DNA of 64,000 nucleotides. It comes from Oscillospiraceae bacterium. GTDB taxonomy: Bacteria > Bacillota > Clostridia > Oscillospirales > Oscillospiraceae. Below are positions 43,611-52,966 of the stretch, one piece after another (the stretch's first letter is position 1; every line of letters begins with the position of its first letter). The stretch is taken from the NCBI GenBank assembly GCA_902781745.1, contig CACZKM010000007.1, positions 22,168-86,167 of the forward strand, in the 5' to 3' direction. The position numbers and the translations under genes are program-made. Under the pieces are notes generated by a model that was not told the origin of the DNA, searched no databases, and worked only from the letters and a program-made list of their open reading frames with translations.

Positions 43611-46600
43611 CGGGGGCGAAATACCGGGTCAGCATGGTGACGATCTCCGCCCGGCTGCAGTTGGCGTTGGGCAGGAGCTTCCCGCCGCTGCCCGCCACCA
43701 CCCCGTGGGTGGTCATCCAGCAGAAGGGCTCATAGGCCCACTGGGCCACGTCGGCGGCGTCGCTGTAGTCCAGGGGGAAGGCCCAGGCCCCGGTGAAGCC
43801 GCCGCCCTGGCTCTGCTCGTACCGGTAGAGGAAGGTGACGGTCTGGGCCCGGGTCACCTTGGCGTCGGGGGAGAAGGTAGTCTTGCCCGTGCCCTGGGTG
43901 ATGCCCTTCTCCACCGCCCACAGGACGGCGTCCAGGTAGTAGGCCCCGTCCTTCACGTCGGTGAAGGGGTTCTCGGCGCTGGCCGCTTTAGGCTCGCCCG
44001 CCGCCCGCCAGAGGAAGGTCACCATCTGGGCCCGGGTGCAGGGGGCCAGGGGGGAGAAGGCGGTCTGGCTGGTGCCCTGGGTGACCCCCTGGGCCACCGC
44101 CCAGTAGACGGCGTCGTGGTACCAGGCGTCGGCGGGGACGTCGGGGAAGAGCTGGGTCCGGGCCTCATAGACCAGCACATAGTTGGAGAAGTGGGGGGTG
44201 AGGAAGGAGAGAAGGTTATTGAGGAAGGAGGTGGGCCTGGGCTCCAGGCTGCCGTCCTGCCCCACGTAATACACCTGGTAGAACCGGCCCTCCTTCCCCT
44301 GGGGCGGGGTCAGGGGGACGGTGATCTTCACGCTGCCGCCGCCGAAGGCGGTGACGGCCTCGCCGCCGATCATCACGGACAGGTCCAGGGCCCCCATGAC
44401 CTCCTTGTCCGCCAGAGCGGCCTGCTGGGCGGGGCTCAGGTCCTCCTTGGGGGTGAAGGCAAAGTGGAGGACCACCGCCTCCCCCGGGGCGTCCTGCACC
44501 AGGGCGGCCAGGGCGGTCTCGTCAAAGGAGACCTCTCCCGCGGCGGTCTTGACGGTGACGGTGTCCTGGCCCTCCCGGGCGGACAGGGCGTCGGCCAGCT
44601 TGGCCAGGGTGTCGGTGGGGAGGCTGACGTTGGCGATCTCCCCGCCCAGGGCGGTCAGGTCCAGCACCACGTCCACCGTGGGGTCGTCGGAGGAGGTCAC
44701 GGCCTTGATCTGGGCCTCCGTCAGGGGGGAGACCGCGGCGGCGTCGCCGGTGACCGTGACCTTGATCTGGACCGACCCCTCCCCGGTGACGGGGATGGTA
44801 ACGGCAGGGGCGGCGGGCTTGGAGCCTCCCCCGCCGCCGGAGGAGGCCACGGCGAACTCCGCCAGGAGGGTCCGGTCCTTCTCCACGGTGAAGGTGTAGT
44901 TGGCGCTCCGGCTGACCTCCTTCCCGTCCTCGGTCCAGCGGACGAAGGTGTAGCCGGGGTTGGGGGTGGCGGTGACGGTGGCGGTGTGGCCCTTGTCGTA
45001 GATGCCGCCGCCAAAGGCTTCGCCGTAGCCCATCTGGTCCGCCCGCTCGTCCACGATGATGTTGAACTCTTCCACCTGCGGGGGGGTCGGGACCGTGGCC
45101 TGGAACACCGCCGTCAGGGTGCGGTCCTTCTCTACGGTAAAGCTGTAGCTGGCGTTGGTGCTGACCTGTGTATCATCCTCCAGCCAGTACACGAATTTGT
45201 ACCCCTCGTTCGCCTTGGCGGTGACGGTGGCGGTGTGGCCGTGGTCATACTCGCCCCCGCCTTTGGCTTCCCCGCCGCCCGCCGGGTCCACGGCGAGGGC
45301 GATGTTGCGGACCAGGGGGCGGATATCGACCTCTTTGGCAGCTTCGTTGCCCGACAGAACGGTAGTAAACTCAGAATAGCCCTGTGGCCTTGCCTTACCG
45401 ATTGTTCCGTTTGTTGGCGTGACGATCTCTGTGCTGTTCGTCTTGGTGAGTTCTTTCCCGACATAGATCGCCGCTGTGCCGCCTTTTGCGTGGACCGTGC
45501 CGCCTTGGATGGACAGCGTGCCATAGGAGGGCTCATATGATTCAGATGGACTATTGCCTACTGAGATGCCGAATTTCGCTCCCGTGGCTTCCACGGTGCC
45601 GGCCTGGATCGTAAAGCTGTTATAGACAAGAATTCCCCTGCCGCCATAGTCTCCGATCGAGGTGGCGGTCAGCTTGCCGCCGGTTACCGTAAGGTTCGAA
45701 GCGTCGAAGCCTGCACCAATGTAAGTTCTATCAGCCTCATAACCGTTCCCTGTTGCTGTCACCTCACCGCCCAGGATGGTGACGGAGCTGTTGTATCCCC
45801 GAAATCCTATTACTTTCCCAGTAAAGGAGAGGGTTCCCTCTCCCGCGTCCAGCGTAATGGCCGGACCATTGCGTGCCAGAAGCCCAAGGCGAATCGTCTC
45901 GTTGCCCACGGTCCCGGTGCCCTGGATGTGCAGGTCGTCTGTCCCGTCGTAATAGATGGCCGCGTCCTCATGGCTCCCGGTTATGGTGGCGTTGTCAAGC
46001 GTCAGGGTCCGGGTGTCGGGGTCATAGCTGGCGGTGTTGTCGCCCAGGATGTTCCCGCAGTTCTCCCCGGTCACCTGGGCGCTCCCCACCCAGAGGGGGT
46101 AGGTGGCATAGACGGGGATAACAGTGATTTCTGTGTTACTCTCTTTGCTGGTCAGGGTCCTTCCGCCATCGATGAGGGTGATGTTGTCGGGGAACTGCAT
46201 ATACTTGCCCGGAGTGATCCCGTTTTCCGCATAAGTATGCACGGCATACGGATTGTCCGTGTCCTTGTCCGTAATACGCGTTCCGCGCAGCGTCCCGCCG
46301 GCCAGATTGATCTTACCGAATGCATAGACGCCGCAGGCGCCCGTTCCGCTGAGATTGCCGCCGGTCACAGAAATGGCCCAGTCCGCATCAACACCAAAAC
46401 CATAGGAACCCTCAGCTATACCGGAAAGACTGCCGCCGGTCACTGTAATGTTACTGGCTAAAATCCCCGTACCGGACCTGTGCTGCGCTGTTCCTAAAAT
46501 GGTTCCGCCATTGACAGTGATGGAGTTGCCAAGTATGCCGGTGCAGAAGGCACTCTCGAAATACTTGCCGCCTGTGGCAGTCAGGCTTCCTCCTCCCTGG

Positions 46601-46995
46601 AAGACCAGATGGCAAAATTGTGCAGACAGACCGCTGGTCACCTGATCGCCGCCCACCGTATTGTTACCGATGAGGTTGATGGTCAGGGTATCCAGCCCAC
46701 CGTAGGGTACGTGAATTGCGGAGAGGCCGTTTGCTGGGACAGATGTATACCCCTGCGTGATGGTAGCGTTGTGCAGCGTCAGGGTGTGGGTGGCCGGGTC
46801 ATAGCTGGCGGTGCCGTTGCCCACGCCCAAGGGGATATTGGAACAGTTTTCACTGGTCACCTGTACGTTACCCACCCAGAGGGGATAGGACGTGATGGCC
46901 TCGCCGTCCGCCCCCGCCGTCACCGGCACCAAACTCAGCGCCAGAGCCAGGGCCAAAAGAAGGCTCAGCAGTCGTCTCGTGGTCTTGGTCTTCAT
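43606..46995 (-). CDS. Large SLH-anchored surface protein
   Basis: A 1129-residue secreted protein. Signal peptide 1-29 (MKTKTTRRLLSLLLALALAL). A long beta-helix-like region to about residue 560 has recurring NGGTILG / VTGGSLSG-type turns. Two bacterial-repeat domains (about 590-655 and 665-735, each with HTATVTA...GYxFVxWxEDxxxVS and VEKDRTL) follow, then a domain of unknown fold and three SLH repeats (about 950-1129; TRAQMVTFLWRA, TRAQTVTFLYRY, SRAEIVTMLTRY). Start at 46995 follows AAAGGAG. Probably wall-anchored adhesin-like; ligand unknown. Confidence 0.82.
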   Translation of the reverse strand: MKTKTTRRLLSLLLALALALSLVPVTAGADGEAITSYPLWVGNVQVTSENCSNIPLGVGNGTASYDPATHTLTLHNATITQGYTSVPANGLSAIHVPYGGLDTLTINLIGNNTVGGDQVTSGLSAQFCHLVFQGGGSLTATGGKYFESAFCTGILGNSITVNGGTILGTAQHRSGTGILASNITVTGGSLSGIAEGSYGFGVDADWAISVTGGNLSGTGACGVYAFGKINLAGGTLRGTRITDKDTDNPYAVHTYAENGITPGKYMQFPDNITLIDGGRTLTSKESNTEITVIPVYATYPLWVGSAQVTGENCGNILGDNTASYDPDTRTLTLDNATITGSHEDAAIYYDGTDDLHIQGTGTVGNETIRLGLLARNGPAITLDAGEGTLSFTGKVIGFRGYNSSVTILGGEVTATGNGYEADRTYIGAGFDASNLTVTGGKLTATSIGDYGGRGILVYNSFTIQAGTVEATGAKFGISVGNSPSESYEPSYGTLSIQGGTVHAKGGTAAIYVGKELTKTNSTEIVTPTNGTIGKARPQGYSEFTTVLSGNEAAKEVDIRPLVRNIALAVDPAGGGEAKGGGEYDHGHTATVTAKANEGYKFVYWLEDDTQVSTNASYSFTVEKDRTLTAVFQATVPTPPQVEEFNIIVDERADQMGYGEAFGGGIYDKGHTATVTATPNPGYTFVRWTEDGKEVSRSANYTFTVEKDRTLLAEFAVASSGGGGGSKPAAPAVTIPVTGEGSVQIKVTVTGDAAAVSPLTEAQIKAVTSSDDPTVDVVLDLTALGGEIANVSLPTDTLAKLADALSAREGQDTVTVKTAAGEVSFDETALAALVQDAPGEAVVLHFAFTPKEDLSPAQQAALADKEVMGALDLSVMIGGEAVTAFGGGSVKITVPLTPPQGKEGRFYQVYYVGQDGSLEPRPTSFLNNLLSFLTPHFSNYVLVYEARTQLFPDVPADAWYHDAVYWAVAQGVTQGTSQTAFSPLAPCTRAQMVTFLWRAAGEPKAASAENPFTDVKDGAYYLDAVLWAVEKGITQGTGKTTFSPDAKVTRAQTVTFLYRYEQSQGGGFTGAWAFPLDYSDAADVAQWAYEPFCWMTTHGVVAGSGGKLLPNANCSRAEIVTMLTRYFAPA

Positions 46996-47153
46996 AATCA
47001 GTCTCCTTTTCTCTCTGGGCCCCCGCCCCGGGGGACCGGAATGGTCAGGGGAATACAATTCCCCACTTTAGACCCATTGTACAATATCCGGTGGGACCTG
47101 GCAAGGGATATTTAGACACAAAAGGGGTTATAAAAAGAGAAAAACGAAAAAAA

Positions 47154-47346
47154 GCCTCCCCTTGTCAAGGGGAGGTGGCATTTGCGGAGCAAATGACGGA
47201 AGGGTGGGGACGTGGCAGGGAGCACGATTGTGGCGATAGAAGACAAAAGTGCTGCTTCTTATACGCAGCAATAGAGCGGCCCTATACGTTGCCACCCCCC
47301 AGTCAGCTTCGCTGACAGCCCCCCTTGACAAGGGGGGCCAAGAGGT
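47154..47346. repeat. Family B foldback repeat, copy B2
   Basis: Same order of modules as the 36-kb copy: GCCTCCCCTTGTCAAGGGG, GGAAGGGTGGGGACG, GATAGAAGACA, TTCTTATACGCAGC, CCCCCAGTCAGCTTCGCTG and CCCCTTGACAAGGGG. One internal module is ATTTGCGGAGCAAAT instead of CCGCCGAAGGCGG. Confidence 0.75.
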
Positions 47347-47395
47347 GGTGCGGCGTAGCAGCGATAGTACAACCTTGCCACGAGGTAAAGCCTCT

Positions 47396-47612
47396 TGCCT
47401 CCCCTTTATAAGGGGAGGGGGACCGCCGAAGGCGGTGGAAGGGTGGAAACGTCGCAGGGAGCACGATTGTAGCGATAGAGCGATTCGCTGCGTTACCACC
47501 CCCCAGTCAGCTTCGCCGTGCCAGAAGAATCAATGTGCGCTATCGCGCCTTGGATTTGACCGAAGTGTCCCCCGGACACTTCGACCCCCTTGGCAAGGGG
47601 GGCCGAGAGGTT
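47396..47612. repeat. Family B copy B3 carrying a family C hairpin (C4)
   Basis: A third B-type element whose right arm is interrupted by C4 (47562-47582; arms GAAGTGTCC/GGACACTTC). Together with B2 it fills the 680-base gap 46996-47675, in which no gene is seen. Confidence 0.7.
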
Positions 47613-47675
47613 AGAGCAACGCCGCGGGCATAGTAAAACCCTGCGAACAACGCACAACCTCTTCCGCAGCCAAAA

Positions 47676-47963
47676 TCAAGACTCCGTACAAGAACAATTA
47701 TGCTTCACCCGGTCCATAACCTCCGCCCGCTTGGCGTCGTTGAACCGGTTCAGATCCCCCACCAGATACCCGGTGATCCGGCGGATGCGGTCGAACTCCA
47801 CGGGCTGGAACCAGAACCGCTGGGTGCTGGTGCCGTCGCCGTTGTCCACGAACTCCGCCTTCCGGACCTTCCGGTTCCGGGCCTTTTCGCACTGGGCGAT
47901 CTCCGCCTCGATATAGTCCATGGACAGATTGTCCTTGTTGATCAGCTCGATGGAACTGCGCAT
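47676..47963 (-). CDS. Small protein resembling the C-terminal part of anaerobic ribonucleotide reductase
   Basis: A 95-residue protein. The segment RRITGYLVGDLNRFNDAKRAEVMDRVKH resembles the C-terminal region of class III (anaerobic) ribonucleotide reductases and the many stand-alone clostridial proteins annotated after them. It is far too short to be a reductase. GAGG ribosome site before the ATG at 47963. Terminal NCSCTES has two Cys. Function unknown. Confidence 0.5.
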   Translation of the reverse strand: MRSSIELINKDNLSMDYIEAEIAQCEKARNRKVRKAEFVDNGDGTSTQRFWFQPVEFDRIRRITGYLVGDLNRFNDAKRAEVMDRVKHNCSCTES

Positions 47964-48129
47964 GGGAAACACCTCTCTTTGTTTTCTGGCCCCAGTCTAC
48001 CACAAATTCCTGTGGGTTTCTGTGACTTCGGCACCATATCTGGGGATTTTTTTGGGACAGCCCCGATCATCCTCACCGGGAGCGGAAGGGAACCAAATCA
48101 AAAAGGTGAGAAAAACCCGGATTTTTTCC

Positions 48130-48158
48130 TTGCGTCCCGGCGGAAAACATGTTACAAT
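48130..48158 (+). promoter_or_regulatory. Promoter of M23 peptidase gene
   Basis: TTGCGT (48130-48135), 17 bases, TACAAT (48153-48158), about 95 bases before the gene. Confidence 0.55.
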
Positions 48159-48251
48159 GCTGTAACCTGAAACTCGGAGCATTGTCTAGTCTGATGAGCT
48201 GTGCCCCGTTTTCGGCATGAAATGATACTGATTAGAAAGGAGGAGGTCTTC

Positions 48252-50264
48252 ATGGGCAAGGAATTGGAGCAGGCCGCCGCGGAGAATCAGAATGAGAAGA
48301 AGAAGAAACGGCTGCGGCTCACCGTGGCCGCCCTGTGCGTGGCCGGGGCCGCCGCCGTTGGCGCGGGGGTCAGCGCCGTGTACACCACCGGCTACTCGGT
48401 GGAGTATCAGGGCAGCACCATCGCCTATGTGGCCAACAAGGACGCCCTGGCGTCCGCCGTGGTGCGGGCCGAGGCCCTGACCTCCGATCTCCTGGATACC
48501 GACTACTCCTTCGGCCAGGACCTGCAGATCAAGTCTGCCCTGGTCCCCCGAGACAGCGTCGCCCCCCTCACCGAGGCCACCACCTCCCTGCTGGAGCAGG
48601 TGCCCGAGCTCACCCAGGTCTTCTCCCTCACCGTAGACGGGAAGGCCGTGGGCGCGGCGGAGAAGGCCGACGACATCTCCCGGGCCCTGGAGCGGGTGAA
48701 GGAGTCCTACCGCACCGCCGCCACCGTGGACCTGGCCATCGAGAGTGAGATCGGCGTCAGCCGCACCTTCCAGGCCAGGGACGAGAAGGTCCTCACCGAG
48801 GACGAGCTGGTCCAGGCCCTGTCCGCCCCCGTGACCCGGGTCTTCCCCTACACCACCCAGGCGGGAGACACCATGGAGAGCGTGGCCCGGACCTTCGCCA
48901 TGGATCCCCAGCGGCTGGAGGAGCTCAACGACAGCGCGGACCTGGAGATCGCGGCCACTGACACCGACATTGCCGCCCTGGACGAGATCCTGGGCGAGAC
49001 CGCCGTCACCGGAGAAGGGGCCGCCGACCCCGGGCCGGCGGCGGACCCTGAAAAGAGCCTGAACGGGGCAACCGACGCCATCGACCCCGCCGACATTGCG
49101 GTCAGCGACCCCGAGGCCCTGGCGGCGGAAGCCGTCCGGGAGGCCTACGCCGCCGTGGACGCCGCCCAGGCGGTGACCACCAACGAGGAGGACCTGGTCC
49201 TCACCGAGGCCCCCCTGACCCCCGGCCAGACCATCGCCGTGGAGCAGACCTGCTCCCTGCTGGTGGTGGCCGCCGTGGAGGAGCAGGTGACCGACCGCAC
49301 CGTGGATCCGGAGAAGCTCACCCTCCTGGACTCCACCCTCCCCATGGGCACCCAGGAGGTGCTGGTGGAGGGCAAGGCCGGGTCCGAGACCGTCATGACC
49401 CGGGTGACCAAGCGCTGCGGCGTGCCCGTGGCCGCCACGGACCTGTCCAGCGTCACCCGGCAGAAGGCGGAGCCCCTGCTGGTGGCCGTGGGCTACGGCA
49501 GCCACCCCGAGCTCTATGACTTCTTCAGCGTGGGCGATATCATGTTCCAGTGGCCCGTCCGGGGGTCCATCTCCTCGGACTACGGCTACCGCCACATCTT
49601 CGGCGGCCTGAACTTCCACCGGGGCATCGACATCCCCGCCCCCATGGGCACCGCCGTCCACGCGGCGGCCGACGGCACGGTGACCTTCGCCGGCGTCAAG
49701 GGGAGCTACGGCAACCTGGTGATCATCGACCACGGCAACGGCTTCGAGACCCTCTACGGCCACAACTCCGGCTTCCTGGTGAAGGCCGGGGACGTGGTGA
49801 CCAAGGGCCAGACCATCGCCGCCGTGGGCTCCACCGGCCGGTCCACCGGCCCCCACTGCCACTTTGAGGTCCACCTCAACGGCGAGCTGGTGGATCCCCT
49901 GATGTACCTGCCCGGCGAGAACAACGCCCCCGCCCGGCTCCAGATCCCCCTCTCCGACCTCAACCAGGCGGTGGAGGAAGGGAAGGAGCCTGCCGAGACC
50001 GGCGGCAGCGAGTCTCCCGCCCCCGCCCAGCAGCCTGCGGGGAACCAGACGCCTGCGTCTCAGCCCGCCCCCGCCCCGACGGAGCCCACCCGGCCCGCCG
50101 AGAGCGACAGCCAGGAGACCGGCGAGGCCGGGGAGACCCCGTCCGAGGCCGAGGCCCCGGCGGAGCCCGCCCCCGCAGAAACGACGCCGCTTCCCGAGCC
50201 CCCCGCCCCCACGCCGGAGACCCCCGTGTCCGACGCTTTGGGCGAGAGCCTCATGGCGGAATAA
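48252..50264 (+). CDS. M23 endopeptidase with LysM and G5 domains
   Basis: A 670-residue cell-wall hydrolase. Cytosolic Lys-rich start, one membrane helix (about 22-42), a LysM-like domain (about 195-235, TTQAGDTMESVARTFAMDP), a G5 domain (about 335-420) and an M23 metallopeptidase domain (about 430-560) with intact zinc ligands: HRGID (H456, D460) and HCHFE (H535, H537). A ~110-residue Pro/Glu/Ala-rich tail ends the protein. Likely cleaves peptidoglycan cross-bridges at the outer face of the membrane. AAAGGAGGAGG ribosome site. Confidence 0.9.
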   Translation: MGKELEQAAAENQNEKKKKRLRLTVAALCVAGAAAVGAGVSAVYTTGYSVEYQGSTIAYVANKDALASAVVRAEALTSDLLDTDYSFGQDLQIKSALVPRDSVAPLTEATTSLLEQVPELTQVFSLTVDGKAVGAAEKADDISRALERVKESYRTAATVDLAIESEIGVSRTFQARDEKVLTEDELVQALSAPVTRVFPYTTQAGDTMESVARTFAMDPQRLEELNDSADLEIAATDTDIAALDEILGETAVTGEGAADPGPAADPEKSLNGATDAIDPADIAVSDPEALAAEAVREAYAAVDAAQAVTTNEEDLVLTEAPLTPGQTIAVEQTCSLLVVAAVEEQVTDRTVDPEKLTLLDSTLPMGTQEVLVEGKAGSETVMTRVTKRCGVPVAATDLSSVTRQKAEPLLVAVGYGSHPELYDFFSVGDIMFQWPVRGSISSDYGYRHIFGGLNFHRGIDIPAPMGTAVHAAADGTVTFAGVKGSYGNLVIIDHGNGFETLYGHNSGFLVKAGDVVTKGQTIAAVGSTGRSTGPHCHFEVHLNGELVDPLMYLPGENNAPARLQIPLSDLNQAVEEGKEPAETGGSESPAPAQQPAGNQTPASQPAPAPTEPTRPAESDSQETGEAGETPSEAEAPAEPAPAETTPLPEPPAPTPETPVSDALGESLMAE

Positions 50265-50324
50265 ACCGGAACCGCATAAAGGGGATGCTGTCAACACGTC
50301 CGGTGAATGTGCGGTCCCCTGAAA

Positions 50325-50690
50325 ACGCGATATGGACTTAACGGAGCCCTCTCCGTCACGGCTTCGCCGTGCCACCTCTCCCGGAGGGAGAGGCAAGAGT
50401 AGTACAGCTTTGCGAGGCTGTACTAACCTCCTTGGCTCCCCCTCCGGGGGAGCTGGCATTTGCGAAGCAAATGACTGAGAGGGCTCCGTTGCGCTCTCAT
50501 CGCGGTAACAAGGGAGCCAGTGACGGAGAGGGCTCCGTTGCGCTTTCATCGCGTGAACAAGGGAGCCAGTGACGGAGGGGGCTCCGTTGCGCTCTCATCG
50601 CGGTAACAAGGGAGCCGATAACGGAGAGGGCTCCGTTGCAGTTTGATCGCGTTTGCAAGGAAGCCGGTAACGGGAGTGTGATTTGCCTGC
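50325..50690. repeat. Family A foldback repeat, copy A4, with tandem units
   Basis: An inverted-repeat core (CCGTGCCACCTCTCCC... and CCTCCGGGGGAGCTGG) is followed by about four tandem ~49-base units of the form GAGAGGGCTCCGTTGCG-CT(C/T)TCATCGCG...ACAAGGGAGCC. Fills the 517-base gap before the permease gene. Spacing and sequence do not fit CRISPR. Confidence 0.8.
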
Positions 50691-50718
50691 GCCTTTGTTA
50701 TCGCGCCCCCATTTCCTC

Positions 50719-50747
50719 TTGCATATCCCGTGCGGATAGGCTATTAT
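50719..50747 (+). promoter_or_regulatory. Promoter of permease gene
   Basis: TTGCAT (50719-50724), 17 bases, TATTAT (50742-50747), 35 bases before the start codon. Confidence 0.55.
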
Positions 50748-50781
50748 AGTACAGATATTTTAGCGAAAGGGGAGAGGACGG

Positions 50782-52050
50782 TTGAAACTCTTCGCCCTGT
50801 GCCTGTTCCTGCTGATGTACGTCCTCATGGTCCTCCTGCCCCGGCGGCGGACCTGGGTGGCTCTGGGGGCGGCGGCCATTGCCCTCGTCGCCCGGCTCCT
50901 GCCCCTCCGGGCCCTGCCCGGGGCTGTGAACTGGAACGTCCTCTTCATGATCGCCGGCACCATGGTCATCGTCCACTATTTCATTGACTCCAAAATGCCC
51001 AGCCGCATCGCCGACGAGCTCATGGCCCGGTCGAAGAGCGTCAAGTGGGTGGCGGTGTATATGTCGGTCTTCGCCGGCCTGATCTCCGCCTTCATCGACA
51101 ACGTGGCCACCGTCCTCATGGTGGCCCCGGTGGGCATGGCGGTGTGCAAAAAGCAGGGCATCAACCCCGTGCCCATGATCCTGTCCATCGCCGTCTCCTC
51201 CAACCTCCAGGGGGCGGCCACCCTGGTGGGGGACACCACCTCCATCATGCTGGGAGACTACGCCGGCATGGACTTCACCTCCTTCTTCTGGATGGAGGGC
51301 AAACCGGGCATCTTCTTCGCCGTGGAGCTGGGGGCCCTGGCGGCGGTGGGGGTCATGTGCTTCCTCTTCCGGAAGGACACCCAGCCCGTCACCCCCGGGG
51401 GGAAGACCCCGGTGGGGGACAAGTTCCCCGGCTTCATGCTCCTGGCGGTCATCGCCTGCCTCATCGCCGCCTCCTTCGTGCCCCACAAGCCCGACGTGAC
51501 CAACGGCCTCATCTGTCTGGCCCTGGCGGCGGTGACCATGGCCCGGGACCGGATCAGGACCGGGGACAAAAAGCGGCTGTGGGCCGCCTTCGAGGCGGTG
51601 GATACCTCCATCCTCCTGCTGCTGGTGGGCCTCTTCATCGTCATCGCCGCCATCACCCAGGTGGGGCTGGTGGACGACTTCGCCGGGTGGATCGTCAAGG
51701 TGGGGGGTAGCGACCTCTTCGTCCTCTACACCGTCATCCTCTTCGGCTCCGTGGCCATCTCCGCCTTTGTGGACAATATCCCCTATGTGGCCACCATGCT
51801 GCCGGTGCTGGCGGGGGTGACCTCCGCCCTGGGCATGGAGCCCTATCTCCTGTACTTCGGCCTCCTCTCCGGGGCCACCCTGGGGGGGAACCTGACCCCC
51901 TTCGGGGCCTCGGCCAACGTCACCGGGGTGGGCCTGCTCATGCGGGAGGGCCACGACGTGTCCTTCCAGGACTTCGCCCGGATCGGGGTGCCCTTCACCC
52001 TGGCGGCGGTGTGCGTCAGCTACGTCTTCCTCTGGCTGGTGTGGCACTGA
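50782..52050 (+). CDS. ArsB/NhaD-type ion transporter
   Basis: A 422-residue membrane protein with about 11 helices of the ion transporter (ArsB/NhaD/SLC13) superfamily. The two pseudo-symmetric halves each carry a helix-break motif: SAFIDNVATVLMVAPVG and SAFVDNIPYVATMLPVLAG, and a GGNLTPFGASANV segment lies near the end, as in NhaD Na+/H+ antiporters. Substrate cannot be set by eye. TTG start after GGGGAGAGG. A terminator follows. Confidence 0.85.
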   Translation: MKLFALCLFLLMYVLMVLLPRRRTWVALGAAAIALVARLLPLRALPGAVNWNVLFMIAGTMVIVHYFIDSKMPSRIADELMARSKSVKWVAVYMSVFAGLISAFIDNVATVLMVAPVGMAVCKKQGINPVPMILSIAVSSNLQGAATLVGDTTSIMLGDYAGMDFTSFFWMEGKPGIFFAVELGALAAVGVMCFLFRKDTQPVTPGGKTPVGDKFPGFMLLAVIACLIAASFVPHKPDVTNGLICLALAAVTMARDRIRTGDKKRLWAAFEAVDTSILLLLVGLFIVIAAITQVGLVDDFAGWIVKVGGSDLFVLYTVILFGSVAISAFVDNIPYVATMLPVLAGVTSALGMEPYLLYFGLLSGATLGGNLTPFGASANVTGVGLLMREGHDVSFQDFARIGVPFTLAAVCVSYVFLWLVWH

Positions 52051-52084
52051 TGGCCGGTGCGGCGCTGCACCGCGAACGGAACAC

Positions 52085-52122
52085 AAAAAAACCGCCTCCG
52101 TACCCATGGAGGCGGTTTTATG
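52085..52122. terminator. Terminator after permease gene, stronger on minus strand
   Basis: Stem AAACCGCCTCC / GGAGGCGGTTT. On the plus strand it is followed by TTTTATG; on the minus strand by seven T. Confidence 0.8.
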
Positions 52123-52168
52123 TTTGAGGTACCCGATCAAATGCCAAGAAATCGGTGTCTCGTAGGTT
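52085..52168 (-). ncRNA. Candidate small RNA under MarR control
   Basis: On the minus strand a promoter (TTGACA at 52198-52203, 17 bases, TAATCT at 52175-52180) would start a transcript near 52168 that ends at a hairpin terminator (AAACCGCCTCC/GGAGGCGGTTT plus T tract, 52087-52122), giving an ~84-base RNA with no ribosome site or ORF. The MarR-type palindrome TTAGCATAGGCTAA lies between its -35 and -10. Alternatively it is the leftover promoter of a lost gene. Confidence 0.4.
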
Positions 52169-52174
52169 GGTTAT

Positions 52175-52203
52175 AGATTAGCATAGGCTAACGACTTTGT
52201 CAA
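52175..52203 (-). promoter_or_regulatory. Leftward promoter containing operator O1
   Basis: TTGACA-N17-TAATCT with the palindrome TTAGC-ATAG-GCTAA (52178-52191) covering the spacer and -10, the ideal position for repression. Confidence 0.55.
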
Positions 52204-52269
52204 TCCTTTTTTGCCCGGTTCTCCAAGTTGGTGCAAATCCCACAGGAGAGGCCGGGGGCTTTCATGCAG

Positions 52270-52283
52270 TTAGCACAAACTAA
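52270..52283. promoter_or_regulatory. Palindrome O2 at 3' end of marR
   Basis: TTAG-CACAAA-CTAA, same arm spacing as O1, O3 and O4; overlaps the marR stop codon. May be coincidental. Confidence 0.3.
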
Positions 52284-52762
52284 TACTCCTGGACGTCCCC
52301 TCTGGGATAGGCCCGGCGGCGGGCCAGGCTGTCCAGGTGGTTGCAGTAGGTCCGGGCGAAGCGGAGGATGGCGTCGTAGACCCCCTCGTCCAGGTCGGAG
52401 AAGATGGCCTCGTCCCGGCGGTTGAGCTTGGCCCGGATCTCCGCCAGCACGGCGAAGAGCTCCTCCCCCTGGGGGCTCAGGCGGAAGTAGACCTCCTTCC
52501 GGTTCTCCAGCTTCTGATACCGGGTCACCAGGTCCCGGGCCAGGAGCCGCTTGGTGAGCTTGCTGGCCGCCCCGGTGGTCATGGAAAAGGCCTCCGCCAG
52601 GCGGGTGGCGTTGACCCCGGCGCGGCGGCCGATGTATTCCACGCACCGCAGCTCCGTGGGGTTCAGGTCCCGGGCCACGGTCCGCCAGGTCAGCCGGTCC
52701 AGGGCCTCCTTCTTGTTGATCAGCTCGCTCAAGACTTCCATGAGCTGTTCTCCCCGGTCCAT
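52280..52762 (-). CDS. MarR family transcriptional regulator
   Basis: A 160-residue winged-helix regulator: helical start, LNPTELRCVEYIGRRAGVNATRLAEAFSMTTGAASKLTKRLLARDLVTRYQ (recognition region about 33-85), wing (KLENRKEVYFRLSPQG) and C-terminal dimer helix. It has a single Cys near the C terminus. AAGGAGGG ribosome site. Palindromes TTAG-N6-CTAA occur at its own start site (52810-52823) and in the leader of the ferrous iron uptake genes (55981-55994), so it may be an iron-linked repressor (inference). Confidence 0.85.
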   Translation of the reverse strand: MDRGEQLMEVLSELINKKEALDRLTWRTVARDLNPTELRCVEYIGRRAGVNATRLAEAFSMTTGAASKLTKRLLARDLVTRYQKLENRKEVYFRLSPQGEELFAVLAEIRAKLNRRDEAIFSDLDEGVYDAILRFARTYCNHLDSLARRRAYPRGDVQEY

Positions 52763-52809
52763 GGGCGTCCCTCCTTCTCTCTGGGGTCGTTAGCCTTCCC
52801 TTTCTTTCG

Positions 52810-52861
52810 TTAGTGCTGGCTAACATTTAGTAGTATACACCTGCTAACTCCCCTGGGTCAA
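52810..52861 (-). promoter_or_regulatory. marR promoter with operator O3
   Basis: On the minus strand TTGACC (52856-52861), 18 bases, TATACT (52832-52837). The palindrome GTTAG-TGCTG-GCTAAC lies just downstream around the start point (core 52810-52823), as expected for autorepression. Confidence 0.55.
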
Positions 52862-52966
52862 CCAATTTACCCTTGTCGTTTTACACAACCTTTCCGCTGG
52901 GATTTCGGGGAAGTTCAACAAAGCGAAAAAAAGCGGACCAAGGGGGACCGGTCTGGGGAAAAACAT

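Noticed and set aside
50470-50670. Tandem ~49-base repeats resembling a CRISPR array
   Set aside because: Units are contiguous variants of one another without unique spacers, and no cas gene is present; they belong to the family A foldback elements.
52270-52283. Treating palindrome O2 as a functional operator
   Set aside because: It overlaps the marR stop codon with no promoter nearby; kept only as a low-confidence site.
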